DNA of 64,000 nt, taken from assembly GCF_008119785.1 (NCBI RefSeq), contig NZ_VSFA01000001.1, forward strand, positions 310,001-374,000, in the 5' to 3' direction. Under the pieces are notes generated by a model. The model made no database searches. It saw nothing but the letters and a program-made list of their open reading frames with translations, and was not told where the DNA came from. Origin of the DNA: Micromonospora sp. MP36. GTDB taxonomy: Bacteria; Actinomycetota; Actinomycetes; Mycobacteriales; Micromonosporaceae. A program made the translations under genes and the position numbers. Of this stretch, positions 34,930 to 43,063 are shown one piece after another. The first letter of the stretch is position 1. Every line of letters begins with the position of its first letter.

Positions 34930-36006
34930 GTGAGCGGCGCCGAGGAGCGGGGCGGGCCCCGTTACGACGTACCGCTGACCGTGCCGGGACCGGACGGGGA
35001 GCCCGCGCGGCGCAATGGACACCGCCGCCCGACGGCGACCGCCGCCGACCCGGCGCCGCTGGAGGAGCCGGACACCTCCGCGGACGAGCCGGCCGCGTCC
35101 GGGCCGGACGACGGCGCGACCGGCGGGGCGGTCGCCGCGCCGGGGCCGGCCGTGGCGGACCGCCCCGACCATTGGGACCGGAAGGTCGCCAAGGGGCTCG
35201 CGTTCCTGCGGCGGCGGCTCTCCGGCGACTACGAGGTGGACGAGTTCGGCTTCGACCCGGACCTGACCGACGCGGTCTTCCACCCGCTGCTCCGGGTGCT
35301 CTACCGGGACTGGTTCCGCACCGAGGTCAGCGGCGTGGAGCACGTGCCGGACACCGGGGCGGGCCTGGTGGTCGGCAACCATTCCGGCACGGTGGCACTG
35401 GACGCGCTGGTGCTGTCCGCGGCACTGCACGACCGGCATCCGATGCGCCGCTACCTGCGGCTGCTCGGGGCCGACCTGGTCTTCCGGATGCCGGTGGTCT
35501 CCGAGATCGCCCGTAAGACCGGCGGCACGGTGGCCTGCAGCCCGGACGCGGAACGGCTGCTCGGCAACGGCGAGCTGGTCGGCGTGTTCCCGGAGGGCTT
35601 CAAGGGGGTCGGCAAGCTCTACGCCGACCGCTACAAGCTCCAGCGGTTCGGTCGGGGCGGCTTCGTTTCCGCGGCCCTGCGTACCGGCACGCCGATCGTG
35701 CCGGTGGCGATCGTCGGCGGCGAGGAGATCTATCCGATGCTCGCCGACATCAAGCCGCTGGCCCGGCTGCTCAAGCTGCCGTATTTCCCGGTGACCCCCA
35801 CGTTCCCCTGGCTGGGGCCGCTGGGCATGGTGCCGCTGCCGAGCAAGTGGTTGATCGAGTTCTGCCCGCCGATCCCCACCGCGCACCTGCGCGACTCGGC
35901 CGACGACCCGCTGGTCGTGTTCAACCTCGCCGACCAGGTGCGGGAGACCATCCAGCAGACCCTGCACAAGCTGCTCGAACGCCGCCCCGACCCGTTCGGC
36001 CCCTGA
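34930..36006 (+). CDS. Lysophospholipid acyltransferase family protein (PlsC-like)
   Basis: A 358-residue protein. The first 80 residues are a disordered acidic/Pro-rich extension. The acyltransferase core has motif I VVGNHSGTVALDALVL (NHxxxxD near residue 150), motif III VFPEGFKGVGKLYADRY, and VPVAIVGGEEIYPML. Expected reaction: transfer of an acyl group to a lysophospholipid or glycolipid at the membrane. It corresponds in position to Rv0502. GTG 34930 has no strong RBS. The 76-bp gap upstream is made of GAGCG repeats. Confidence 0.9.
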   Translation: MSGAEERGGPRYDVPLTVPGPDGEPARRNGHRRPTATAADPAPLEEPDTSADEPAASGPDDGATGGAVAAPGPAVADRPDHWDRKVAKGLAFLRRRLSGDYEVDEFGFDPDLTDAVFHPLLRVLYRDWFRTEVSGVEHVPDTGAGLVVGNHSGTVALDALVLSAALHDRHPMRRYLRLLGADLVFRMPVVSEIARKTGGTVACSPDAERLLGNGELVGVFPEGFKGVGKLYADRYKLQRFGRGGFVSAALRTGTPIVPVAIVGGEEIYPMLADIKPLARLLKLPYFPVTPTFPWLGPLGMVPLPSKWLIEFCPPIPTAHLRDSADDPLVVFNLADQVRETIQQTLHKLLERRPDPFGP

Positions 36007-36018
36007 CCATCCGGGTGG

Positions 36019-36897
36019 TCAGCCGGGGCGGTGGCGGCGCCGGTGCAGCGCCAGGCCGGCGGTGACCGCGCCGGCGAGCAGCCCGGCGGCGGCCGTCGAC
36101 GGTACGGCGATCTTGACCGCCCGGCGCCCGGTGCGGAAGTCGCGCACGGCCCAGCCGCGCTCGCGCGCCTGCCGCAACAGCGCCGCGTCCGGGTTGACCG
36201 CCACCGGGTGACCCACGGTGGACAGCATCGGCAGGTCATTGGCCGAGTCGCTGTAGGCGGTGCAGCGGCCCAGGTCCAGCCCCTCCACCGCGGCGAGTTG
36301 GGTGATCGCCTCGGCCTTCGCCGGACCGTGCATGAGGTCGCCGACCAGGCGGCCCGTGTACGCCCCGTCGACCACCTCGGCGACCGTGCCGATCGCCCCG
36401 GTCAGCCCGAGGCGGGTCGCGATCACCCGGCCGATCTCGACGGGCGCGGCACTGACCAGCCACACCCGCTCACCGGCGTCGAGGTGCCGTTGGGCCAGTC
36501 GACGGGTGCCGGCCCAGATCCGCGGCGCCATCAGCTCGTCGAAGATCTCCTCGGCGAGCCGTTCCACGTCGCCCACCCGCCAGCCCTGGATGAAGGCGAG
36601 CGCCGCCTCCTTCGCCTGGGACATGTCCCCGGCGTGCTCGGTGGCGAGCAGCCGGAACTTCGCCTGCTGCCAGGCGAACCGGGCCAGGTCACCGGTGGTG
36701 AAGTACTTCCGCGCGGCCAGCCCGCGGGCGAACCAGTAGATCGACGCGCCCTGCATCATCGTGTTGTCCACGTCGAAGAAGGCGGCGGCGGTGGGATCGG
36801 GCGTCGGGGTGGCCGGGGGTGCCTCCGAGGTCTCCGACCAGCCGGCGGTGTGGCCGTGGGCGTCGGTGCTGACCGTCACCTTCCGGCTCCGGGCCAT
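36019..36897 (-). CDS. HAD-IB family hydrolase (SerB1-like)
   Basis: A 292-residue phosphatase. It has motif I AAFFDVDNTMMQGAS (residues 39-53, nucleophile Asp in DVDNT), motif II WLVSAAPVEIG, the motif III Lys in HGPAKAEAI, and motif IV YSDSANDLPML. A C-terminal hydrophobic stretch (VPSTAAAGLLAGAVTAGLAL) suggests a membrane anchor, not seen in true SerB. It corresponds to Rv0505c in position. The substrate may be a phospholipid precursor or phosphoserine; the membrane anchor and the acyltransferase neighbour favour lipid metabolism, by inference. Confidence 0.9.
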   Translation of the reverse strand: MARSRKVTVSTDAHGHTAGWSETSEAPPATPTPDPTAAAFFDVDNTMMQGASIYWFARGLAARKYFTTGDLARFAWQQAKFRLLATEHAGDMSQAKEAALAFIQGWRVGDVERLAEEIFDELMAPRIWAGTRRLAQRHLDAGERVWLVSAAPVEIGRVIATRLGLTGAIGTVAEVVDGAYTGRLVGDLMHGPAKAEAITQLAAVEGLDLGRCTAYSDSANDLPMLSTVGHPVAVNPDAALLRQARERGWAVRDFRTGRRAVKIAVPSTAAAGLLAGAVTAGLALHRRRHRPG

Positions 36898-37009
36898 GAC
36901 CGCTCCCTCCCCTCGGCGACCGCGGATGTCTTCCCCGGCGAGCCTATCCGGCGGGGTGTGACGGGCGGGTGTCTGCGCGGAGAAGTGTGGCGCGAACGGC
37001 GATTGTGGG

Positions 37010-37879
37010 TCAGCGGTTGCCGGGGCAGCTGTCCGGGGCGGGACCCAGCGCGTCGCTGGCGGTCGGCGCCGGTAGCCCGCAGGCGATCGCCGAGCGGAGC
37101 GCGTCGGCGCGCCGGCCCACCGTGTCGAGCAGGCCCAGCGACCGGCGGGTGCGGTCCCGCTCGGCGTGGTCCGCCCGGTCGAGCAGCCCGCTGACCGCGT
37201 GCCGCTGGCCGGTGAGGAACGCGTCGACCGCGTCCAGCGCGGCCGGGTCGGAGCGCTGCGCGGCCACAGTGGTCAGCAGGCGTACGCCCTGCCGGGTGTC
37301 GGCGTCCATGTCGTCGAGGACGGCGCTGAAGCCGAACCGGTCACCGTGGACGGTGGCTGCCTCGTCGAGCCGGGTCCGGGCGAAGTCGAGGAAGAGCTGG
37401 CCCCGGCTGATGTCCGAACTGGTCAGGGCGAGCTGGGCGCGCTCGGTCGAGCGCTTCATGCCGTACAGGGCGTCGCCGGGCAGCGCGTTCTCGCTGGCGA
37501 AGGAGATGCCGGAGAGGGCGACCGCCCCGGCGGCCACGCCGACCAGGATCGCGCCGCGGGCGCGGATCCGCCGGCCGGTCGCCGCCGGCAGCAGGGCGCC
37601 ACGGGTGCCGGTGCCCGCCGCGGCGGTCCCGGTCCGCGCCGGGCTGCCGACGCCCTCCCGCTCGGCGGTGGCGACCAGTGCCGCGCGCAGGCCGGCGCGG
37701 AAGTCCTTGTCGACCTCGACGGCCGGCCGGTCGGTGGCGAGCCGCTGGCCCACCGCGACGAGCGCGGCGAGTTCGTCGTCGGCCCGGGAACGGACGTGGT
37801 GCCGCCGGCCGCCGTTGGCCTCGTCGAGGAGTTGCGCGAATCGCTCGGCCCGCCGACGGGAGAAGAGGTTGCTGTCCAC
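37010..37879 (-). CDS. RsbN-like anti-sigma factor (DUF5667 type), partner of BldN
   Basis: A 289-residue single-pass membrane protein. The N-terminal cytoplasmic region (VDSNLFSRRRAERFAQLLDEANGG, about 95 residues) precedes one transmembrane helix (ARGAILVGVAAGAVALSGISFA). The external part has ENALPGDALYGMKRSTERAQLAL, typical of DUF5667 proteins, and ends in a Cys-containing tail. In Streptomyces RsbN is the membrane anti-sigma factor encoded directly downstream of bldN; this gene has the same position and topology. GTG 37879 is preferred, with AGGGGG eight bases upstream; GTG 37888 would overlap that site. A BldN-type promoter candidate lies at 38034-38062. Confidence 0.75.
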   Translation of the reverse strand: MDSNLFSRRRAERFAQLLDEANGGRRHHVRSRADDELAALVAVGQRLATDRPAVEVDKDFRAGLRAALVATAEREGVGSPARTGTAAAGTGTRGALLPAATGRRIRARGAILVGVAAGAVALSGISFASENALPGDALYGMKRSTERAQLALTSSDISRGQLFLDFARTRLDEAATVHGDRFGFSAVLDDMDADTRQGVRLLTTVAAQRSDPAALDAVDAFLTGQRHAVSGLLDRADHAERDRTRRSLGLLDTVGRRADALRSAIACGLPAPTASDALGPAPDSCPGNR

Positions 37880-38033
37880 CGCAGGCACCCCCTCTCACTG
37901 GTCACGGCCGGGCGGCCGTGGTCGTCACCAGCGACCGGTGGCAGCGGACGCCGACGGCTGGCCGAGACGGCCGGCCGCGACCGCCGGACCGGGTGGCCCG
38001 GGGGACGCCGGACAACCACTGGTCGCACCCGGA

Positions 38034-38062
38034 GAAACGGACCGCGCCGGTCGACGGTTACG
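38034..38062 (-). promoter_or_regulatory. Candidate sigma-BldN promoter for the anti-sigma gene
   Basis: On the minus strand -35 CGTAAC (38062-38057), 17-bp spacer, -10 CGTTTC (38039-38034). The recalled Streptomyces BldN consensus is CGTAAC-N16-CGTTGA, so the -35 is perfect and the -10 matches 4 of 6. It lies downstream of the bldN stop and 155 bp before the anti-sigma start. A palindrome ATCACG-AAG-CGTGAT is at 38080-38094. Confidence 0.55.
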
Positions 38063-38157
38063 GGGCCGTCGGCGACGAAATCACGAAGCGTGATCGTCGT
38101 CACGGACGGCGGACCCCGCGGCGCGGCGTCTCGTCCAGGTGCGGGGAGCGGTGCGGA

Positions 38158-39120
38158 TCAGGGCTGGAAGCCGTCGGGCAGCAGCCGGGCCAGGGCCCGC
38201 ACCGCCCGGTACTGCAACGCCTTGATGGCGCCCTCGTTCTTGCCCATGGCCCGGGCGGTCTCGGCGACCGAGAAGCCCTGGAGGAAGCGGAGCACGATGC
38301 ACTCCTGCTGCTCCGGGTTGAGCTGCTTCACCGCGGTGAGCAGCGCGACGTTGGTGATGTGCTCGACGACCGCGGCCTCCGGGCTGCCCTCCGGGCCCCG
38401 GTCCTCCCGGTCGGCGTCGAGCACGTCGCCGGTGGTGACCTCCAGCCGGTAGCGGCCGGACTTGAAGTGGTCGGCGACCAGGTTGCGGGCGATGGTGACC
38501 AGCCACGCGCCGAGGTCGCGCCCCTGCCAGGTGAAGCTGCCGATCCGCTTGAGCGCGCGGAGGAAGGTGTCGGAGGTGAGATCCTCGGCGAGCTGCCGAT
38601 TGCCGACCCGGAAGTAGACGAAGCGGAAGACCGTGTCGACGTAACGATCGTAGATCAACCCGAACGCCTCGGCCTCGCCGGCCTGCGCCCGCTCGACCAG
38701 GGCCCAGACCTCGGTGGCCGGGTCGGACGGATCGGGGCGGCTCGGGTAGCCGGTGGCGGGTGCCGGGTCGGCGGGCACCTTGGGCAGCACCGCGGTGTCG
38801 GCGGCCGGCACCGCCGGCAGGATCGCGGTCTCCCCGGCCGACGGGTCGGCGGTCGCCGGGGTGTCGCCCGTGCGCCGGCCCTGCGCCGGCATGGTCGGCC
38901 GGGACGGGGCCCCGAGTCGGCCGGCGGCCGGCTTCACGTTGCCACCGGGCACCGCCGGGCGCGGGGGCGTCTCGTTGTGGTGGGAGCGGTTGCGCACCCG
39001 GCGGGCCCCCTCGCCGCGTGGCGCCCGGGCGGCGTCGTGCTCCAGCCGCTCGTTGACCGGGGTCCGCTGGGTCGGGCCGGTCAACCCGGTCGGCCGTTCC
39101 GCGTAGCCGAAGGTGGTCAC
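38158..39120 (-). CDS. bldN: ECF sigma factor, BldN family
   Basis: Developmental ECF sigma factor of 320 residues from GTG 39120 (GGGGAGG four bases upstream). Sigma region 2 begins near residue 139: LVERAQAGEAEAFGLIYDRYVDTVFRFVYFRVGNRQLAEDLTSDTFLRALKRIGSFTW. Region 4 is near 255-312: AVKQLNPEQQECIVLRFLQGFSVAETARAMGKNEGAIKALQYRAVRALARLL. The first 138 residues are a disordered extension, longer than the 86-residue pro-sequence recalled for Streptomyces BldN. An internal ATG at residue 77 is possible. Downstream lies the putative anti-sigma gene. It lies near rex-hemACD, also the Streptomyces arrangement. Confidence 0.85.
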   Translation of the reverse strand: MTTFGYAERPTGLTGPTQRTPVNERLEHDAARAPRGEGARRVRNRSHHNETPPRPAVPGGNVKPAAGRLGAPSRPTMPAQGRRTGDTPATADPSAGETAILPAVPAADTAVLPKVPADPAPATGYPSRPDPSDPATEVWALVERAQAGEAEAFGLIYDRYVDTVFRFVYFRVGNRQLAEDLTSDTFLRALKRIGSFTWQGRDLGAWLVTIARNLVADHFKSGRYRLEVTTGDVLDADREDRGPEGSPEAAVVEHITNVALLTAVKQLNPEQQECIVLRFLQGFSVAETARAMGKNEGAIKALQYRAVRALARLLPDGFQP

Positions 39121-39666
39121 CGCGCCTCCCCGATCCAGGTCGGGCACGGCCGCACCGGCCGCCGTGGCGTCGTGGCGGGGCCGGGTACGCCACGGCCGGG
39201 CAGGATCGTCCCGGGACGTGCCGACGGGCGGCAGATCCCCTTGAGGTGCTGGTCCAATGCGCTCACAGGCACGGGGGCCTCCTCGGGCTGAGGGGTGTCG
39301 ACTCACGGCAAATCGGGTGAGCCGACCCGAGTGATGATAGGGCCAACGTCACCCGCGCGTGGCAAGTCCGTTACACAGGGCGGAAGTATTTCCGCTCCCG
39401 TCGCACCGATGGCGGACCCGTTGTCCGTCGTGTGCGGTTGACTTTCGCATCGGAACCTGGTTCTGGGTGGAAAGTCCTGGTCGGAGCGATTTCGTCCCGC
39501 CCTCGGCGTGTCGCGGCGGCCGCCCGGCGGGGGCGGCCCCTCATGCCCGGACACCCGGTCGTGTGGACTGCCGCCCGGTCCCGTCGGGAGGACCGCTGCG
39601 GCACGACCGGCCCGGCCCGTGCTCGGGCGTGGCCGGGCGGACGCGGCTGTGCCAGACTCAGCCACC
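39121..39666. other. 546-bp divergent region between bldN and the acyl-CoA synthetase gene
   Basis: No gene is supported. The bldN side has a possible -10 TATCAT (minus strand, 39339-39334) and a BldD-box-like site (39370-39384). A GCGGAA-GTAT-TTCCGC palindrome is at 39380-39395. The synthetase side has CAGACT eight bases before GTG 39667. The long spacing fits a heavily regulated bldN promoter. Confidence 0.5.
39370..39384. promoter_or_regulatory. BldD-box-like site upstream of bldN
   Basis: GTTACACAGGGCGGA matches the recalled BldD consensus NTNACNC(A/T)GNGTNAN in the left half and centre (TNACNCAGNG) and misses two right-half positions. BldD is known to repress bldN in Streptomyces. The site lies about 30 bp upstream of a possible -10. 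Confidence 0.4.
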
Positions 39667-41301
39667 GTGCAGGACGCAGCCGACAGCTCCGCGCCGAACC
39701 TCGCCGACCGGCTCCGCCGGGCGGCGGCCGCCCACGGTGACCGCCCCGCGCTGCACTGGCGCGACCAGACCCTGACCTGGTCCCAGCTGGACGCCGCGGT
39801 CACCGACACCGCTCGCGCGCTGGCCGGGACGGTGCCGCCGGCGACCGGGGACGCCCACCCGCCCCGGGTCGCCATCGCCTTCGGCAACACCCCGGACTTC
39901 GTGGTCACGTATCTCGCCGTGCTCCGGGCCGGCCTGGTGGCGGTGCCGGTCAACCCGGGCTTCACCGCCCGGGAGCTGCGGCACGTGCTCGCCGACTCCG
40001 GGGCCGCCGCGCTGGTCTGCGCGGCGGAGGTCCGCGAGCGGATCGCCGGCGAGGACCTGCCCGCACTGGCCGCCGTGCACACCGCCCCGCCGGTCACCGA
40101 CGGTGACACCCCCGCCGACCTGCCCACCCGGGGCGGGGCCGACCTCGCCGTCCTGCTCTACACCTCCGGCACCGAGGGCCGGCCCAAGGGCGCCATGCTG
40201 TCGCACCGCGCCCTGGCCGCCAACCACGAGCAGGTCGGCCGGATCGACCCGTTGGTGATCGGCCCCGACGACACCGTGCTGCTCGCCCTGCCGCTCTTCC
40301 ACGCGTACGGCCTGAACTCCGGGCTCGGGGCCGTGGTGCACCACGGGGCGACCGGGGTGCTGGTCGACGAGCTAGGCCCGGATGGGGCGCTCGCCGACCT
40401 CGCCCGGCACCGGGTCAGCGTGCTGGTTGGCGTACCGTCGATGTTTCTGACCTGGGCCGACGCGGGCGACGCGGCGGCGACGGCGCTGGCCTCGGTGCGG
40501 GTTGCGGTGTGCGGCGCGGCCCCGCTGCCGATGGCGGTCGCGGCGCGCTTCACCGAAACCACCGGGCATCCGGTGCACGTCGGGTACGGCCTCACCGAGA
40601 CCGCCCCGGTGCTCACCTCCACCCTGGTCGGCGGCGAGCCCACGTCCGGGTCCATCGGCCGCCCACTGCCCGGCGTCGAGCTGCGCCTGATCGGGCCGGA
40701 CGGCGTCGACCTGTGGCGGGACGGTGTGCCCACCGCCGAGGAGGACGCCGACGAGTTGGACCTCTCCGACGACGCGTCGGGGACCGACCCGGGGCAGATC
40801 GTGGTCCGGGGCGACAACCTCTTCGCCGGCTACTGGCCGGACGGGCGGGGCGGGCCGGACGCGGACGGCTGGTGGGCCACCGGCGACGTGGCGTACGCCG
40901 ACGACGCCGGGGACCTGTTCCTGGTCGACCGGCTCGGCGAGTTGATCCTGGTCAACGGCTTCAACGTGTACCCGCACGAGGTGGAGTCGGTGCTCCAGGC
41001 GCATCCCGGGGTGGCCGAGTCGGCCGTCCTCGGGGTGCCGCACCCGCGGACCGGCGAGACTGTCCGGGCGTACGTGGTGCGGGCGGCCGGTTCGGCGGTG
41101 ACGGCCGAGGAGCTGCTCGGCCACTGCGCACGTAACCTGGCCCGGTTCAAGTGCCCGACCGCCGTCGAGTTCGTCGACAGCCTGCCGTACTCGGCGATCG
41201 GCAAGGTACGCAAGACCGAGCTCCGCCCGGTGGCGCCTCCGGTGTCGTCACCGGCGCCGCCGACCGAGATCCGCACGGAGGTACCCGATGTCCAGCCGTG
41301 A
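39667..41301 (+). CDS. Class I adenylate-forming enzyme, acyl-CoA synthetase
   Basis: A 544-residue ANL-superfamily ligase that activates a carboxylic acid as acyl-AMP and then usually forms the CoA thioester. It has the P-loop LLYTSGTEGRPKGAMLSH near residue 164, LPLFHAYGLNSGLGAVVHHG, A5 VGYGLTETAPV, A7 DGWWATGDVAY, hinge A8 LVDRLGELILVNGFNVYPHEVE and A10 PYSAIGKVRKTELRP with the catalytic Lys. The pattern resembles medium- or long-chain acyl-CoA ligases. A 25-residue acidic insert lies at 350-375. GTG 39667 is favoured by a -10-like CAGACT and an N-terminus that matches the family. It overlaps the glutaredoxin gene by 14 bp. Confidence 0.9.
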   Translation: MQDAADSSAPNLADRLRRAAAAHGDRPALHWRDQTLTWSQLDAAVTDTARALAGTVPPATGDAHPPRVAIAFGNTPDFVVTYLAVLRAGLVAVPVNPGFTARELRHVLADSGAAALVCAAEVRERIAGEDLPALAAVHTAPPVTDGDTPADLPTRGGADLAVLLYTSGTEGRPKGAMLSHRALAANHEQVGRIDPLVIGPDDTVLLALPLFHAYGLNSGLGAVVHHGATGVLVDELGPDGALADLARHRVSVLVGVPSMFLTWADAGDAAATALASVRVAVCGAAPLPMAVAARFTETTGHPVHVGYGLTETAPVLTSTLVGGEPTSGSIGRPLPGVELRLIGPDGVDLWRDGVPTAEEDADELDLSDDASGTDPGQIVVRGDNLFAGYWPDGRGGPDADGWWATGDVAYADDAGDLFLVDRLGELILVNGFNVYPHEVESVLQAHPGVAESAVLGVPHPRTGETVRAYVVRAAGSAVTAEELLGHCARNLARFKCPTAVEFVDSLPYSAIGKVRKTELRPVAPPVSSPAPPTEIRTEVPDVQP

Positions 41302-41545
41302 CGCCCGGCTCACCCTGATCACCCGGCCCGGCTGCCACCTCTGCGAGGACGCGAAGGCGGCGCTCGACCGGGTGGTGGCCGTCACCGGGGACCGGTGGAT
41401 CGAGAAGGACGTCACCGGCGACCTCGAGCTGGAACGCGAGTACGGCGACCGGCTGCCGGTGGTGCTGCTGGACGGCAAGGAGCACGGCTACTGGCGGGTC
41501 GAGGAGGGCCGGCTGCTGCGGGACCTGACCACCCCGCAGCTCTGA
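41288..41545 (+). CDS. Glutaredoxin-like thiol protein
   Basis: An 85-residue thioredoxin-fold protein with the active site TRPGCHLCEDAK (CxxC at residues 16-19), the cis-Pro in RLPVVLLDGKEHGYWRVEEGRLL, and no other domain. In a mycothiol organism it may act like a mycoredoxin; the CHLC motif differs from the usual CPYC. Rv0508, next to hemA in M. tuberculosis, is of the same class. It starts inside the upstream ligase gene and so is translationally linked to it. Confidence 0.9.
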   Translation: MSSRDARLTLITRPGCHLCEDAKAALDRVVAVTGDRWIEKDVTGDLELEREYGDRLPVVLLDGKEHGYWRVEEGRLLRDLTTPQL

Positions 41546-41554
41546 CCGGCCCCT

Positions 41555-41560
41555 TATGGT
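41555..41560 (+). promoter_or_regulatory. -10 element, probable leaderless start of the HAD gene
   Basis: TATGGT ends six bases before ATG 41567, in a gap of only 21 bp after the glutaredoxin gene. Confidence 0.5.
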
Positions 41561-41566
41561 GCAGCG

Positions 41567-42217
41567 ATGACCTCGACGCGCGGCCACCTGGTGTGGGACT
41601 GGAACGGCACCCTGCTCAACGACCTTGACCTGGTGGTACGCGCCACCAACGTCGCCTTCGCCAGCGCCGGCGGGCCGGCGGTCACCGCCGACGAGCACCG
41701 GGTGCGGTTCCGCCGGCCGATTGCCGACTACTACGCCGAGATGCTGGGGCGGGCGGTCGACCACGAGACGTTCGGCCGGCTCGACCGGATCTTCCACGAC
41801 GCGTACCGGGCCGGGCTGACCAGCTGCGCGCTGGCCGCCGACGCCACCGCCGCGATCGCCGCCTGGCCGGGCAGCCAGTCCCTGCTGTCCATGTGGTTCC
41901 ACGACGAGCTGGTCCCGACCGTGCACACGTACGGGCTGACTCCGCACTTCGCCCGGGTGGACGGGCTGCGGGCCGCGGTGGGCGGGGGCCCCAAGGCCGA
42001 GTGGCTGGAGAAGCACCTGGCCGAGCTGGGGCTCGGCGGCCACCAGGTGGTGCTCATCGGCGACTCGCTCGACGACGCCGATGCGGCGCTCTCGGTCGGC
42101 GCCCGCTGCGTCCTCTACACCGGCGGCTTCTCCGACCCCGCCCGCCTCCGCGCCTCCGGCCACCCCGTCGCCGACACCCTCACCCAGGCGGTAACCCTGG
42201 CCCGCACCCTCCCCTGA
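41567..42217 (+). CDS. HAD family hydrolase
   Basis: A 216-residue phosphatase of the phosphoglycolate phosphatase/PGMB type. Motif I is VWDWNGTLLNDLDL: the nucleophile is Asp in DWNGT, with W-N in place of the usual x-D, so the second Asp (acid/base) is Asn. Motif II is in QSLLSMWFH, and motif IV is VVLIGDSLDDADAALSVGARCVLYTGG. The DWNGTLL variant is common in actinobacterial HADs. Substrate unknown. It converges with the NarL-type regulator gene at a strong hairpin. Confidence 0.88.
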   Translation: MTSTRGHLVWDWNGTLLNDLDLVVRATNVAFASAGGPAVTADEHRVRFRRPIADYYAEMLGRAVDHETFGRLDRIFHDAYRAGLTSCALAADATAAIAAWPGSQSLLSMWFHDELVPTVHTYGLTPHFARVDGLRAAVGGGPKAEWLEKHLAELGLGGHQVVLIGDSLDDADAALSVGARCVLYTGGFSDPARLRASGHPVADTLTQAVTLARTLP

Positions 42218-42242
42218 CCCGCCCTTGACCCGCTCTTGACTC

Positions 42243-42305
42243 CGTTGATCATGAGGTTGTTGTCCTCTGCGTCGGCGTGTCGCGACAACAACTTCATGAT
42301 CAACG
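42243..42305. terminator. Long hairpin between convergent genes (GATCA palindrome family)
   Basis: The arm at 42243-42264 starts CGTTGATCATGA and the arm at 42284-42305 ends TCATGATCAACG: 22 bp with one G-T position, across a 19-nt loop. It lies 25 bp past the HAD stop and 46 bp past the regulator stop. The hairpin at 63354-63409 has a similar arm. Confidence 0.8.
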
Positions 42306-42351
42306 CGTGTTCGGGCCGGGCGGGCCGGGGCGCGGCAGGGGCGCAGCAGGG

Positions 42352-43041
42352 TCAGGCGCGGAGGTGGGTGAGCACGGCCAGGACCCGGCGGTGGTGGTTC
42401 GTCGCGTCCTGGGCGAGGTCGAGCTTGGTGAAGATGTTGCGGACGTGCTTCTCCACCGCGCCGTCGCTCACCACCAGGATCCGGGCGATCGCGGTGTTGG
42501 AGCGCCCCTCGGCCATCAGGGCGAGCACCTCCCGCTCGCGCGGCGTCAGCGAGGACAGCGGGTCGTCGCGCCGCCGCCGGACCAGCAGCTGGCCGATCAC
42601 CTCGGGGTCGAGCACCGTGCCGCCGGCGGCCACCCGGCCCAGCGCGTCCAGGAACTCGTCGATCGCGGCCACCCGGTCCTTGAGCAGGTAGCCGATCCCG
42701 CCACCGCCGGCGCCGCCGGCGGTCGCGAGCAGGTCGTCCGCGTACGACACCTCGACGTACTGGGAGAGCACCAGGACGGGCGTACGGGGCACCCGCCGGC
42801 GCGCCTCCACGGCCGCCCGTAGCCCCTCGTCGGTGTGCGAGGGCGGCATCCGCACGTCCACCACCGAGATGTCCGGCCGGTGCCTCACCACCGCCTCGAC
42901 CAGGGCGTCCCCGTCGCCGACGGCCGCCACCACCTCGTGTCCCGACTCGGTCAGCAGCCGGACCAGCCCCTCCCGGAGCAGTACGGCGTCGTCCGCGATC
43001 ACCACCCGCATGGGTCCGCTGTCTACCACGTCCTCGGTCAC
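42352..43041 (-). CDS. NarL/LuxR-family response regulator
   Basis: A 229-residue regulator. The receiver has MRVVIADDAVLLREGLVRLL, phospho-acceptor Asp in DISVVDVRMPP, and GYLLKDRV with the conserved Lys. The C-terminal LuxR HTH is LTPREREVLALMAEGRSNTAIARILVVSDGAVEKHVRNIFTKL. GTG 43041 has GGAGG eight bases upstream, 22 bp after the kinase stop, so the two genes form a unit. The output target is unknown. Confidence 0.93.
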   Translation of the reverse strand: MTEDVVDSGPMRVVIADDAVLLREGLVRLLTESGHEVVAAVGDGDALVEAVVRHRPDISVVDVRMPPSHTDEGLRAAVEARRRVPRTPVLVLSQYVEVSYADDLLATAGGAGGGGIGYLLKDRVAAIDEFLDALGRVAAGGTVLDPEVIGQLLVRRRRDDPLSSLTPREREVLALMAEGRSNTAIARILVVSDGAVEKHVRNIFTKLDLAQDATNHHRRVLAVLTHLRA

Positions 43042-43063
43042 CGGTCTGCCCTCCGGGTCGTCG

